DNA from: Thermaurantimonas sp046299575
Lineage (GTDB): Bacteria > Bacteroidota > Bacteroidia > Flavobacteriales > Schleiferiaceae
NCBI RefSeq assembly: GCF_046299575.1
Contig: NZ_JBKBHX010000009.1
Location: 1-64,000, forward strand
Direction of reading: 5' to 3'
Length of the DNA stretch: 64,000 nucleotides
Part shown: one piece after another, positions 42,057-51,271 of the stretch
How positions within the stretch are numbered: the first letter of the stretch is position 1
Layout of the letters: each line of letters opens with the position of its first letter
Program-made: the position numbers and the translations under genes
The notes under the pieces: generated by a model
Databases searched by the model: none
Seen by the model: only the letters and a program-made list of their open reading frames with translations
Told to the model about the DNA's origin: nothing

Positions 42057-42557
42057 ATGCAAATAAAATACGAAGATCAGGTTTTAGACGTAAAGCCGAG
42101 AAAAAACAACCGATTGAAAGGCGAAATTAATGGGGAGCCTTACGAGATCGAGTTGAAGCGCTTAACTGAATATGAATACATTCTGCACTATAAAGGTCGC
42201 AAGTTCAAAGTAATAAAACCCTTTCAGATACCTGAAAGCGGTTCAGCCAAACTTATAATCAATGGAAAGGTCATTGAACTCGAAATTACAAGCGATCAAG
42301 AGCTCATAATGAAGCAAATGGGACTGGGCGGAAACGCATCGACGAAAGTCAGTGAGTTGAAAGCTCCAATGCCCGGACTCGTTAGGCGTATATTAGTCGA
42401 TGAAGGACAAGCGGTTACAAAAGGTACTCCCCTACTTGCGCTGGAGGCTATGAAAATGGAAAACGTCATTAAGGCCTCAGCTGAAGGCACGGTGACTGCT
42501 ATTTTAGTAAAACAAGGCGATGCAGTAGAGAAGAATCAAATATTAATACGGTTTTAA
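42057..42557 (+). CDS. Biotin carboxyl carrier protein/biotinyl-domain subunit
   Basis: A 166-aa protein. The C-terminal ~75 residues are a biotinyl domain with the biotinylated Lys in LLALEAMKMENVIKA. The N-terminal ~85 residues are a small beta domain found in carrier subunits of propionyl-CoA or oxaloacetate-type biotin carboxylases in Bacteroidota. It carries CO2 between carboxylase and transferase partners, which are not adjacent. The start lies 9 nt from the divergent gene's start, and the stop overlaps the convergent ACMSD gene by 4 nt. Confidence 0.88.
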   Translation: MQIKYEDQVLDVKPRKNNRLKGEINGEPYEIELKRLTEYEYILHYKGRKFKVIKPFQIPESGSAKLIINGKVIELEITSDQELIMKQMGLGGNASTKVSELKAPMPGLVRRILVDEGQAVTKGTPLLALEAMKMENVIKASAEGTVTAILVKQGDAVEKNQILIRF

Positions 42558-43588
42558 TCAGCCAGAAAGAGCGATTTATCCAAGTTGAGCCATTGCAGGG
42601 CTGCTCCGTGAAGCAACTTAGCCTTCAATTCTTCGTCATCAGTGTATTGATGAATTAGTTCACCGGGGTTTAACTCGCCTAAAGGAAAAGGATAATCTGT
42701 GCCAAGAGCAACACGGTCAGCACCAAACATGCGTATGATGAAATCGAGCATGTTGATATCGTGCACTAAGCTATCAACCCAAAATTTACCCAAATATCTA
42801 CTCGGATGATACGGATTGTCGATGGCACAGAGGTCGGGTCTGACGTCGAATCCGTGAGCGATTCTGCCAAAAGTGGCTGCAAATGACCCTCCACCGTGTG
42901 CCACAGCTACCCGCAAATCCGGCAGCCGCTCAAATACTCCCCCAAAAATCAACGAGCAAATGGCCAAAGAACTTTCGGCTGGCATTCCTACGAGCCAGGG
43001 AAGCCAGTATTTAGGCATTTTTTCTTTGCCCATCATATCCCAAGGGTGAACAAAGACTGCCATTCCCAGGTCTTGACATGCTTCGAAGAAGGGAAACAAC
43101 TGAGGTGCATCGAGATTAAGATCGTTTACGTGCGTGCCAATTTCCACTCCGGCTAAACCTATGGATTTACAGCGTTCTAATTCACCGATTGCTAATTCTG
43201 TGTCTTGCAGAGGAACAGTGCCAAGCCCTACAAATCGCTTGGGATAGCGATGCACGACCTCTGCTATGTGGTCGTTTAAAAACTTGGAAATGTAAAGGGT
43301 GTGCTCTGGTTTAGCCCAATAGCTGAACATGACAGGCACTGTGCTGAGCACTTGCACATCTACATGGTGCATACCGCATTCGCGTAAGCGAGTATTTGCA
43401 TCCCAGCAGTTGTCTTCTATTTCGCGGAAGAATCGACCATCTTGCATCATGCGTGCACGGCAGGGAGCGTGATGCTCGAGAAAAATGAATCCTCCGTAAC
43501 CAAATTTTTTCTTGAAGTCAGGTAAATGTTCGGGTAATATATGTGTATGAATATCAATGGTAAAGGTGTGGTGGTGATGGGCACACAT
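42554..43588 (-). CDS. ACMSD-like 2-amino-3-carboxymuconate-6-semialdehyde decarboxylase
   Basis: A 344-aa amidohydrolase-fold enzyme. The start MCAHHHHTFTIDIHTHILPEH (43588) sets the HxH metal motif near the N-terminus; longer readings add an unlikely 85 residues. The whole chain follows the ACMSD pattern: STVPVMFSYWAKPE, RFVGLGTVPLQ, VHPWDMM, KYWLPWLVGMPAE, AHGGGSFAATFGRIAHGF and GTDYPFPLGELNPG with the catalytic Asp. ACMSD drains the kynurenine-pathway intermediate away from quinolinate and NAD synthesis. No other kyn gene is adjacent. Confidence 0.93.
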   Translation of the reverse strand: MCAHHHHTFTIDIHTHILPEHLPDFKKKFGYGGFIFLEHHAPCRARMMQDGRFFREIEDNCWDANTRLRECGMHHVDVQVLSTVPVMFSYWAKPEHTLYISKFLNDHIAEVVHRYPKRFVGLGTVPLQDTELAIGELERCKSIGLAGVEIGTHVNDLNLDAPQLFPFFEACQDLGMAVFVHPWDMMGKEKMPKYWLPWLVGMPAESSLAICSLIFGGVFERLPDLRVAVAHGGGSFAATFGRIAHGFDVRPDLCAIDNPYHPSRYLGKFWVDSLVHDINMLDFIIRMFGADRVALGTDYPFPLGELNPGELIHQYTDDEELKAKLLHGAALQWLNLDKSLFLAD

Positions 43589-43735
43589 CTGAGCAGGTAG
43601 ATTATTGAGGCTTTGATTTGCGTCAAAAGTAAGATGTAAATGTGTCTTTTTACTTTTTACAAGGTCACTGGTAATACTTCTTAAAGTGTAAATTTTTTCC
43701 TGAGGAGTTATACAGTTACTTTGTAACATAAATTC

Positions 43736-44329
43736 TTGCTTGTGTTTGCGGTAGAAATTGACGGTGCAGTAGTGGCTGAAGATGTAATGGCCAAAGAATT
43801 TGTATGTAATTTGTCGAGATGCAAAGGTGCTTGTTGCGTGCAAGGCGATGCTGGTGCACCTTTAGAGGAGGAAGAAACTCGGATTCTGGAGAAAGAATTC
43901 AAGAATATTAAACCATTTTTAAGGCCTGAGGGCATACGAGCCATAGAAGAACAAGGTATCTGGTTGAAAGACCCACGTGATGGTGAACCTGTAACTCCTC
44001 TTGTGGATGGGAAAGAATGTGCCTATGTCGTTTTTGACGCTGATGGAACAGCTAAATGCGGTATTGAATTGGCTTGGAAAGCTGGGGCAACTGCTTTCCA
44101 AAAACCAATTTCCTGTCATTTATATCCTATCCGAATTACAAAATACAAAACTTTTGAAGCAGTGAACTTTCATCGCTGGGAAATCTGCAGTCCGGCTTGT
44201 GAATTGGGTGCTCAACTAAAGGTACCAGTGTATGCTTTTTTAAAAAATGCCATCATCAGAAAATACGGAGAGGAGTGGTACCAAAAACTCGATGATGCAG
44301 CTAAACAGCTTGAAAATGAGAAGTTATAA
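43736..44329 (+). CDS. DUF3109 family cysteine-rich protein
   Basis: A 197-aa protein with CNLSRCKGACC near residue 24 and later cysteines (CAYVV, KCGIEL, ISCHLYPI, ICSPACELG), a YkgJ-like metal or iron-sulfur binding pattern. The family is conserved in Bacteroidota and its function is unknown. I keep the upstream ATG, because residues before FVCNLSRCKGACC in the family start near a short hydrophobic strand (LVFAVEIDG), as here. It overlaps the next gene by 14 nt. Confidence 0.85.
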   Translation: MLVFAVEIDGAVVAEDVMAKEFVCNLSRCKGACCVQGDAGAPLEEEETRILEKEFKNIKPFLRPEGIRAIEEQGIWLKDPRDGEPVTPLVDGKECAYVVFDADGTAKCGIELAWKAGATAFQKPISCHLYPIRITKYKTFEAVNFHRWEICSPACELGAQLKVPVYAFLKNAIIRKYGEEWYQKLDDAAKQLENEKL

Positions 44330-45119
44330 AATTTATTTTTTATTGATCCTTTTGCTGCCTTTTACTGCGTTCACTCAACGTTCAACCTTTCCATATCGGC
44401 TGTCATATTCTTTAGATATATCCCTAACAGTTGGGAATCTAGTATTAGTCGGCACAAATAGAGCTATAAAAGCTCATTTAAGTGTACCCAAAGCGGATGA
44501 AATTTTACAACTTGATCGAGAACGATTGTTTTATCTCGATAGAATTAGTTTCAGAACATATAATTCCACTACAGAGCGCGTAAGTCATTATGCAATGCTG
44601 ACTACCATCACTTTACCTGTTTTGTTGGCGACCTATTCGAAATCATTCTCCCATCTATCGACAATGGCAGTCATGGGCATTGAGACTTACACCACTACCT
44701 TACTGGTTGTTCAAACACTGAAAGCTCTTACTCGAAGGCCAAGACCTGAAATGTACACCGATGAATATGACATTATGAGATATAAGGGCATCGAGAGTTT
44801 GAATGCCTTCCCTTCCGGACATACGGCAATGGCCTTCGCTGCTGCAGGATTTGTACACTCCTGCCAGGAAGTTTTTAAACAGCAAAGTTTATGGGCTACC
44901 TTTTTAATGTATAGCACATATACGTCAGCTGTTATTTCTGGATTTTTGAGATATTACTCAGGAGTACATCATCTAACCGACGTAATGACAGGGGCAGTAT
45001 TAGGATGGTCAATTGGTTACTTCATACCAAAAATTCATCTTCAAACCAGACGCTCCAACCATTCTATACAACTGACACCCACTGCCAACGGCATGATACA
45101 TTGTGCTTTGAATTTTTGA
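44316..45119 (+). CDS. PAP2-family membrane phosphatase
   Basis: A 267-aa protein from MRSYKIYFLLILLLPFTAFTQ (44316), a signal peptide, after which hydrophobic helices follow. The phosphatase motifs are KALTRRPRP (KxxxxxxRP), AFPSGHTAMA (PSGH) and GFLRYYSGVHHLTD (SRxxxxxHxxxD, with the Ser replaced by Gly). It probably dephosphorylates a lipid phosphate on the periplasmic side. The 23-residue upstream extension is rejected because it is the overlapping DUF3109 gene read in another frame. Confidence 0.87.
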   Translation: MRSYKIYFLLILLLPFTAFTQRSTFPYRLSYSLDISLTVGNLVLVGTNRAIKAHLSVPKADEILQLDRERLFYLDRISFRTYNSTTERVSHYAMLTTITLPVLLATYSKSFSHLSTMAVMGIETYTTTLLVVQTLKALTRRPRPEMYTDEYDIMRYKGIESLNAFPSGHTAMAFAAAGFVHSCQEVFKQQSLWATFLMYSTYTSAVISGFLRYYSGVHHLTDVMTGAVLGWSIGYFIPKIHLQTRRSNHSIQLTPTANGMIHCALNF

Positions 45120-45155
45120 TCAAAAACATTTTAATCTCATTTCCGTTAAAATAGC

Positions 45156-45566
45156 ATGTTTGAAGAAAAGCGATATCGGCTAAGAATAGACGATAAAATC
45201 GTAGGTTATAAGCGCGTGATGAGTGAATCGTATGAATTCTATTCGCGCAATGGTCTATGGTGGTCGGGTCATCAACTGTACTACAAGCAAATAGATGAAT
45301 ACTCTGGCTTAAAAGACCGAAACAATCAGCACTTATATGAGCTCGATATCGTGGAATTTCGCATTGATGTAGGGATAGAGCGCATGGGAGTAATACTTTG
45401 GAATACTAAGGACAAGTGTTTTTGCATTAAAGATTTAGAAGATACAGGTTATTTGCCAATTTGTGTTAATGACATTTACTTGTTTAGTTCAAAAGATCTG
45501 AAATTTCACTCTTATCTCTTTATCAATCCTGAGATTATGAACCGACTTGGTATAATTGATGAATAA
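45156..45566 (+). CDS. YopX-like domain protein
   Basis: A 136-aa soluble protein. The segment IDEYSGLKDRNNQHLYELDIVEF matches the YopX signature (YTGLkDkNgkxIYEGDIV), with small-residue changes. YopX proteins are usually phage-encoded and uncharacterised. Here no phage gene is nearby, and the gene ends at the hup terminator. It could be a domesticated phage gene or an old remnant. Confidence 0.8.
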   Translation: MFEEKRYRLRIDDKIVGYKRVMSESYEFYSRNGLWWSGHQLYYKQIDEYSGLKDRNNQHLYELDIVEFRIDVGIERMGVILWNTKDKCFCIKDLEDTGYLPICVNDIYLFSSKDLKFHSYLFINPEIMNRLGIIDE

Positions 45567-45569
45567 AAA

Positions 45570-45590
45570 ACCGGCCACTCGAGGGCCGGT
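45570..45590 (-). terminator. Rho-independent terminator after hup
   Basis: ACCGGCC (45570-45576) and GGCCGGT (45584-45590) form a perfect stem. On the minus strand TTTTTTATTC follows. It lies 42 nt beyond the hup stop and may also slow transcripts from the YopX gene. Confidence 0.9.
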
Positions 45591-45632
45591 AGAATCTTTT
45601 CCGAGTAGAGTTGCTGATAAAAGTTGTTCTTC

Positions 45633-45905
45633 TTATGAAATGCTATCAGCAAGCTCTTTACCTGGTTTAAACTTAGCAACTTTCTTTGCAGGAATGCTAA
45701 TGGTCTGGCCATTAGAAGGGTTTCTTCCTTCGCGAGCTGATCTTTCAGCCACTGAAAAAGTACCAAAACCTGTGAGGATCACTTTGTCTCCATTCTTAAG
45801 TACCTCATTTACAGTACTAATGAAAGCATCAACTGCAGCTTTGGCGCTAGCCTTGCTCATTCCTGCCTTTGATGCTACGGCATCGATGAATTCTGTCTTG
45901 TTCAT
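45633..45905 (-). CDS. hup: HU family DNA-binding protein
   Basis: A 90-aa nucleoid protein that bends DNA. Conserved segments are MNKTEFIDAVASKAGMSKASAK, VILTGFGTFSV, the DNA-binding arm SAREGRNPSNGQTISIPAKKVAKF and the C-terminal GKELADSI. Length is standard. It is a single-gene unit with a consensus promoter (45943-45973) and its own terminator. Confidence 0.97.
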   Translation of the reverse strand: MNKTEFIDAVASKAGMSKASAKAAVDAFISTVNEVLKNGDKVILTGFGTFSVAERSAREGRNPSNGQTISIPAKKVAKFKPGKELADSIS

Positions 45906-45942
45906 AATAGTAAATTTTATGTTAATTTTTTCTTTACAACGA

Positions 45943-45973
45943 CAAAAGTAGCTGAAAGATGAAATTATACAAG
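45943..45973 (-). promoter_or_regulatory. Consensus promoter of hup
   Basis: On the minus strand TTG (45972-45970), a 19-nt spacer and TACTTTTG (45950-45943) match the Bacteroidota TTTG/TAnnTTTG promoter. The TSS would be about 30 nt before the hup ATG. Confidence 0.75.
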
Positions 45974-46009
45974 AGATTGAGAAAAAAATTTGAGGTAAAT
46001 TTTTAACGT

Positions 46010-46969
46010 TTAACTGTTAATCTTTAACAGATTTGTTTTATTCAAAATACCATTTAAAAATTCAGTTGCAGTCATTTCTTTTTTTCCTTCGGGCATTAGT
46101 TTTTCAATGCTGAGAGCCCCATCTGCACACCCTGCGATGAGCTGTTTTTTATTTTCGACATGTAGTATTTTAGGAGGAATTTTGATGGAGTTTTCGAGAA
46201 TTTTTGTTTTTAAAATTTTTACAATAGTTGGTTTATTTTGAATTTCTAAGATCGTATATGCTCCCGGACTCGGGCTCAGACCTCTGACAAAATTATGAAC
46301 CTCTGTAGCACTTTTAGTCCAGTCAATCAGGCAGTTCTCTTTAAAAATCTTAGGTGCTGATTTAAGATTTTCCTGATCTTCTTGTTTTTTAGGAATAATG
46401 GATTTTTTAAGTATTCCTTCCAAAGTTCTCAGTATCAGTTCAGCGCCTGGCTCAAGCATGATATCGTGTAGTTCACCAGCCGTCATTTCGGGTGTAATGG
46501 GTATTTTGGTTTGGAGCAAAAGGTTTCCTTCGTCTATTTTGTCGTTAATAAAGAAGGTGGTTAGACCCGTTTCTTGCTCTCCATTGATGATTGCCCAGTT
46601 GATGGGTGCAGCACCTCTGTACTGAGGGAGCAAGGATGCGTGGAGATTAAATGTGCCAAGAGGTGGAAGTTGCCAAACTCTATCGGGTAATTTTTTAAAG
46701 GCTACTACTATTTGAATATCTGGTTTAAAAGATTTTAGACACTCAAAAAAATCGTCTGATTTCAAGTTTTGAGGCTCCAAGACAGGTATTCCGAGTTCAA
46801 TAGCCGCTTGCTTTACTGCACTAGATTGCAATTTAAGTCCGCGTCCGGCGGGTTTGTCGGGTGTGGTGACTACAGCTACTACATGATAGTTGTTTTCCAC
46901 TAGTTTTTTCAAACCTGGCACAGCAAAATAAGGCGTGCCCATGTATACTATGCGCGGATATAGATTCAT
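46010..46969 (-). CDS. fmt: Methionyl-tRNA formyltransferase
   Basis: A 319-aa enzyme that formylates initiator Met-tRNA. The formyl-transferase core has the Asn-His-Asp site (FNLHASLLPQYRGAAPINWAI, with Asp in NDKIDEGN) and the start IVYMGTPYFAVPGL. The C-terminal OB-like domain is present (HNFVRGLSPSPGAYTIL). Its ATG overlaps the parE stop (ATGA). Confidence 0.97.
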   Translation of the reverse strand: MNLYPRIVYMGTPYFAVPGLKKLVENNYHVVAVVTTPDKPAGRGLKLQSSAVKQAAIELGIPVLEPQNLKSDDFFECLKSFKPDIQIVVAFKKLPDRVWQLPPLGTFNLHASLLPQYRGAAPINWAIINGEQETGLTTFFINDKIDEGNLLLQTKIPITPEMTAGELHDIMLEPGAELILRTLEGILKKSIIPKKQEDQENLKSAPKIFKENCLIDWTKSATEVHNFVRGLSPSPGAYTILEIQNKPTIVKILKTKILENSIKIPPKILHVENKKQLIAGCADGALSIEKLMPEGKKEMTATEFLNGILNKTNLLKINS

Positions 46970-48864
46970 AGCTGCTCTTCGATGAGTTCGGCGGGCTGAT
47001 GGTCATTCAAATCAAGGGGATTTTCGCCCTTTTCAATTTTTAGATTGCCAATGATAAACTCTTGACGAGCCGGGGTATTCTTACCCATGTAAAATTCGAG
47101 TATTTGGTCGATGGTTTGGTCTTTACCAATGAGTACTGGCTCTAAGCGTATATCTTTGCCAATGAAATGGCGAAATTCATCGGGACTAATCTCCCCAAGT
47201 CCCTTAAATCGGGTGATTTCAGCCTTGTTTCCAAGCTTTCTAAGAGCTTCATATTTTTCCTCTTCGCTGTAGCAGTAGATGGTTTCCTTTCTGGTTCGTA
47301 CTCTAAATAGGGGTGTTTGCAAAATGTAGAGGTGATTTTCGCGAACCAATTCAGGAAAGAATTGCAAAAAGAAGGTGATGAGCAGCAATCGGATGTGCAT
47401 GCCATCCACATCGGCATCAGTGGCGATCACTACGCGATTATAGCGAAGATTCTCAATCGACTCTTCGATGTCAAGGGCGGCTTGAAGCAGGTTAAATTCT
47501 TCGTTTTCATACACCACTTTTTTAGTCAGGCCATAGCAGTTGAGGGGTTTACCTTTAAGAGAGAAGACAGCTTGTGTATTTACATCGCGGGCTTTAGTAA
47601 TGCTGCCTGAGGCGGAGTCGCCCTCAGTGATGAATAAAGTTGATTCGAAGCAGCGCTCATCCTTTACGTCAGTGAGGTGAATGCGGCAATCGCGCAACTT
47701 TTTGTTGTGCAAACTGACTTTTTTTGCTCGCTCGCGGGCCAACTTCTGAATGCCGGCCAGTTCTTTACGCTCTTTTTCAGCAGCTACGATTTTTCGCAAG
47801 ATGGCGTCAGCCACTTCTGGGTTTCTATGCAAATAATTGTCGAGTTCTTTTTTGACAAAATCATTTACATACGCCCTGATGCTGGGCAAGCCTGGACCCA
47901 TTTCTGTAGAGCCAAGCTTGGTTTTTGTTTGAGATTCAAAGACTGGTTCGATTACTTTTAGAGAGATTGCGGCAATTACAGACTGGCGGATATCTGCTGT
48001 ATCAAAATTTTTGTTGTAAAACTCGCGAATGGTTTTTATCATCGCTTCGCGAAGGGCCGCTTGATGTGTGCCACCCTGTGTAGTATGCTGGCCGTTTACG
48101 AAGGAATGATAAATTTCTGATTGCGAGCGTTCGCTGTGGGTCATTGCTATTTCGATATCGTCGCCTTTCAAATGTATGATTTCGTGTAAGATGGGCGAGT
48201 CAATCGTATGGGTTAGTAAGTCTTTGAGTCCGTTTTCACTACGAATGGTTTGTCCATTGTAGATGATGGTAAGTCCGGCATTCAGGTAGGCGTAATTCCA
48301 CATCATTCTCTCTACGTACTCATCGACAAATTTGAAGTTTTTGAAAATCGTATCGTCCGGAGTGAAAATGATACGGGTACCTCTTCTGAGAGTTGTATCT
48401 TCAATGTCGGATTCAAATTTTAAATTACCTCGTTCAAATTCAGCCCATTTTGTTTTGCCATCGCGAATGCTTTGTACTTTGAAGTACGAAGAAAGTGCAT
48501 TTACAGCTTTTGCGCCCACACCATTCAGACCAACTGATTTTTTAAAAGCTTGACTATCGTATTTAGCGCCGGTATTGATCTTGCTTACTACATCCACTGT
48601 TTTGCCAAGGGGTATGCCGCGGCCATAGTCGCGCACCGTCACAGTGCGGTCATTTATAGTAACTTCTATGGTCTTACCCGCTCCCATCACAAATTCATCG
48701 ATGGAGTTGTCGATGATTTCTTTAAGCAATATGTAAATCCCGTCGTCAGGCGAGCTTCCATCGCCAAGCTTGCCGATGTACATGCCTGGCCGCAGACGAA
48801 TGTGCTCCTTCCATTCGAGAGTCTTGATGTTCTCTTCGGTATATTTTATTTGATTTTCAGACAT
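46966..48864 (-). CDS. parE: DNA topoisomerase IV subunit B
   Basis: A 632-aa type II topoisomerase ATPase subunit. The GHKL motifs are LKEIIDNSIDEF, DYGRGIPLG and GLNGVGAKAVNAL; the TOPRIM motifs are FITEGDSASGS and DADVDGMHIRLLL. I choose ParE over GyrB from the short length and the pattern KEHIRLRPGMYIGKLGDGSSPDDGIYILLKE typical of Bacteroidota topo IV. parC is not in the window. It is transcribed with fmt. Confidence 0.9.
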   Translation of the reverse strand: MSENQIKYTEENIKTLEWKEHIRLRPGMYIGKLGDGSSPDDGIYILLKEIIDNSIDEFVMGAGKTIEVTINDRTVTVRDYGRGIPLGKTVDVVSKINTGAKYDSQAFKKSVGLNGVGAKAVNALSSYFKVQSIRDGKTKWAEFERGNLKFESDIEDTTLRRGTRIIFTPDDTIFKNFKFVDEYVERMMWNYAYLNAGLTIIYNGQTIRSENGLKDLLTHTIDSPILHEIIHLKGDDIEIAMTHSERSQSEIYHSFVNGQHTTQGGTHQAALREAMIKTIREFYNKNFDTADIRQSVIAAISLKVIEPVFESQTKTKLGSTEMGPGLPSIRAYVNDFVKKELDNYLHRNPEVADAILRKIVAAEKERKELAGIQKLARERAKKVSLHNKKLRDCRIHLTDVKDERCFESTLFITEGDSASGSITKARDVNTQAVFSLKGKPLNCYGLTKKVVYENEEFNLLQAALDIEESIENLRYNRVVIATDADVDGMHIRLLLITFFLQFFPELVRENHLYILQTPLFRVRTRKETIYCYSEEEKYEALRKLGNKAEITRFKGLGEISPDEFRHFIGKDIRLEPVLIGKDQTIDQILEFYMGKNTPARQEFIIGNLKIEKGENPLDLNDHQPAELIEEQL

Positions 48865-49000
48865 TTATTGAAATAACATTAACCTAAACTATCAACTCTC
48901 AATTTTAAGAACTATCGCAATTCTGCCAGAGGTGAGAAGAATTGAGTTATTAACACTGGCATTTGTATTAATTAATTTTTGAATTTTTTTATTTAAATAA

Positions 49001-49029
49001 AAAACGGGAAGCTCCTTGCTCCCCGCTCT
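49001..49029 (-). terminator. Terminator after the modular secreted protein
   Basis: On the minus strand AGCGGGGAGC-AAGGA-GCTTCCCGTTTTTTAT forms a stem with one G-T pair, followed by six Ts, about 20 nt past the stop. Confidence 0.8.
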
Positions 49030-49049
49030 TTATGAATCTTTTATCAAAA

Positions 49050-51041
49050 TTAGTAATAAGCCACTGGAAGTTTTTGTATTTTATTGATTCCATCTACATA
49101 AATATGAATAAAATAAACACCTGTAGCTAACTCAACTTGTGAGGTAAACTCACCGGATGAATGAAAAACAATAGAATAAATCAACTTACCTGACACATCT
49201 ACTATTCTTAGTGTGGTTGGCACACCTCCGGCAGGGAGTCCAGATAAGTTTAGAACTCCATTGCGATAGGAAGCCTTCGGAGAGAAATAGGCATTTTCGT
49301 CGATAGAAAATGATGTACAAACCAAGTCGCATCGATTAAAGCACACATCGGGCAGTGTAGTGTCTGAAGTTGGGACAGTGAGATTTCTGGATCCAAGGAA
49401 TCCACAAGATCCGGTGATAAGCTCTTGACCAGCCGGGCTATTTGTCGTAGAAAATCGATACAATATTTGTTCGCCTTTTGGTAGGTCTAATGTGATTCGA
49501 TACTTGTTAGGACTCACCAGGCTCATTTGATGTTGTGTAAAATTCCATCCGTTGAATGTACCAGCTACAAACATTCCTTGGGGCGACACTTGTATGCCAT
49601 GTGTGAGTACTGAGATGGTAACCTTAGAAGTAGGCACCTGTGCCGGACATGTATCGCACATCGAAAAGCAAACTGCTGGTAAAATGGTATCGTTGGCAAC
49701 GGTAAAAACTCTATTGAATCCACCAAAACCATCGCTCACTCCACAGGCCGGGGGCACAGCCTCAGCACCTGTGAAGGTAGAATCGTTCAAAAATTTATAC
49801 TGAACAGTCGAACCGGCATTGATCACTACAGTAGCTGTGTATATGGTTCCGTTGGCTGTCATTGGCGTAGCCTTAGGCGACCAATTGTTAAAACTACCGG
49901 CCAGATAAACTCCATTTGGTGAGATGGTTTGATTTTTCATATCAACTCTGAAAGTGACATTTCGCGGCTGAGGCACAGGACAAGGACCACACATGCCAAA
50001 ACATACTGCAGGCAGAACAGTATCTGTATTTGGCATCACAAACCAACGATTAGGCGTGGGTACTCCTATGCCGCAAGCAGCTGGTACAGTTTCATCCTGC
50101 CCCCATGCATTGCCGTTGATGAATTTATAAAAAATTGTATCGCCCACGTTTGCTGAATCTAAGCGCACGTAAAATCCGGTAGCCGTGTCAAAAGTCATTG
50201 GGGAAGTGGCCGGATTCCAGCCTTGAAAATTCCCGGCCACATATACACCATTCGGACTCACCGTCTGCTGGCTCATATCCACTCTAAAGGTGACAGCTTT
50301 TTTCGGAGTTGGAGGTATTACGGGGCAATTTGTATTACATGTTCCGAAACAAACAGCCGGAAGTATCGTATCGTTATTTGGTACGGTGAGGAAGCGATTT
50401 ACCGGATTGCCTATGCCACAAGCCGCGGGCACAGTCTCATCTTGTCCCCATGCATTTCCATTGATGAATTTGTATTGCACGGTCTGCCCTACAGGTAGAG
50501 CTACGGTATAACTCCAAATACTTCCGCTCTTGGTCATGGGTGTAGATGCTGGGTTCCAGCCTTGGAAGCTACCCGCAATTCGCACACCTAACTGACTGAC
50601 TGATGCAACATTCGACATGTTTACGCGAAAGGTCACAAGCTTGGTAGGCGGCAAGGGTTGGCAGGTAGTACAGGAGCTAAAACAAACAATAGGTAATACT
50701 GTGTCTTGTGTAACCGTTAGCGATCGATTGAATCCTCCAAATCCATTAGATACACCGCATGCTGATGGTACTTGCTCCTCTCCTGCCCACGTATTTCCAT
50801 TAATAAATTTGTATTGAATGGCAGTTCCCTGTGCAATTTGTGTACTAAAAGAGTACACACCACTGCCTACGGCTGACATTTGTGAGGTGGCAGGATTCCA
50901 GTTTTGAAAACTCCCGGCTATATGTACTCCGGCTGAAGAAACCGTTTGCTGACTCATATCAACCCTGAAGGTTACGGTCCTCAACTGAGCTTGCAGCCAA
51001 AATGTACAAAAGGTAAACGCAGAAAGTAATACTTTTTTCAT
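49050..51041 (-). CDS. T9SS-secreted protein with five tandem CBM/E-set-like modules
   Basis: A 663-aa protein with a signal peptide (FTFCTFWLQAQ). Five repeats of ~110-125 residues follow, each starting VTFRVDMS/NMS and carrying AGSFQGWNPA, YKFINGNxW and a Cys-containing end (PAACGI, VCFGTC). The fold resembles starch/glycogen-binding E-set modules (CBM20/48-like), inferred from the GSFxxWxP and YKF motifs. The C-terminal ~75 residues (LRIVDVSGKLIYS...GVYFIHIYVDG) are a type A T9SS sorting domain. The repeats have near-identical stretches in places, suggesting recent duplication. Sugar binding at the cell surface is inferred. Confidence 0.88.
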   Translation of the reverse strand: MKKVLLSAFTFCTFWLQAQLRTVTFRVDMSQQTVSSAGVHIAGSFQNWNPATSQMSAVGSGVYSFSTQIAQGTAIQYKFINGNTWAGEEQVPSACGVSNGFGGFNRSLTVTQDTVLPIVCFSSCTTCQPLPPTKLVTFRVNMSNVASVSQLGVRIAGSFQGWNPASTPMTKSGSIWSYTVALPVGQTVQYKFINGNAWGQDETVPAACGIGNPVNRFLTVPNNDTILPAVCFGTCNTNCPVIPPTPKKAVTFRVDMSQQTVSPNGVYVAGNFQGWNPATSPMTFDTATGFYVRLDSANVGDTIFYKFINGNAWGQDETVPAACGIGVPTPNRWFVMPNTDTVLPAVCFGMCGPCPVPQPRNVTFRVDMKNQTISPNGVYLAGSFNNWSPKATPMTANGTIYTATVVINAGSTVQYKFLNDSTFTGAEAVPPACGVSDGFGGFNRVFTVANDTILPAVCFSMCDTCPAQVPTSKVTISVLTHGIQVSPQGMFVAGTFNGWNFTQHQMSLVSPNKYRITLDLPKGEQILYRFSTTNSPAGQELITGSCGFLGSRNLTVPTSDTTLPDVCFNRCDLVCTSFSIDENAYFSPKASYRNGVLNLSGLPAGGVPTTLRIVDVSGKLIYSIVFHSSGEFTSQVELATGVYFIHIYVDGINKIQKLPVAYY

Positions 51042-51271
51042 TAAATCAATACTTTGCTACAAAGAAAGTGTATTTTATACACTTAAACAATATTTTAACA
51101 TATTTAAATCTTAAGCCTTTCTCTAAACCATTTAATTAAAAAAGGTCAATCGCAAGGGGGAAGTTGTTAAAAACAGAGAATTGCTAACAACTATGAAAGA
51201 TTAGAACTATAAAGGGTTTTACAGGACTAAAAACACCTATCTTTCGACGCAATTATTAATCGGATAAGTCA

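Noticed and set aside
45156..45566. YopX-like gene as evidence of a prophage
   Set aside because: No integrase, capsid, terminase or lysis gene is nearby; xerD at 32399 looks like the housekeeping Xer recombinase.
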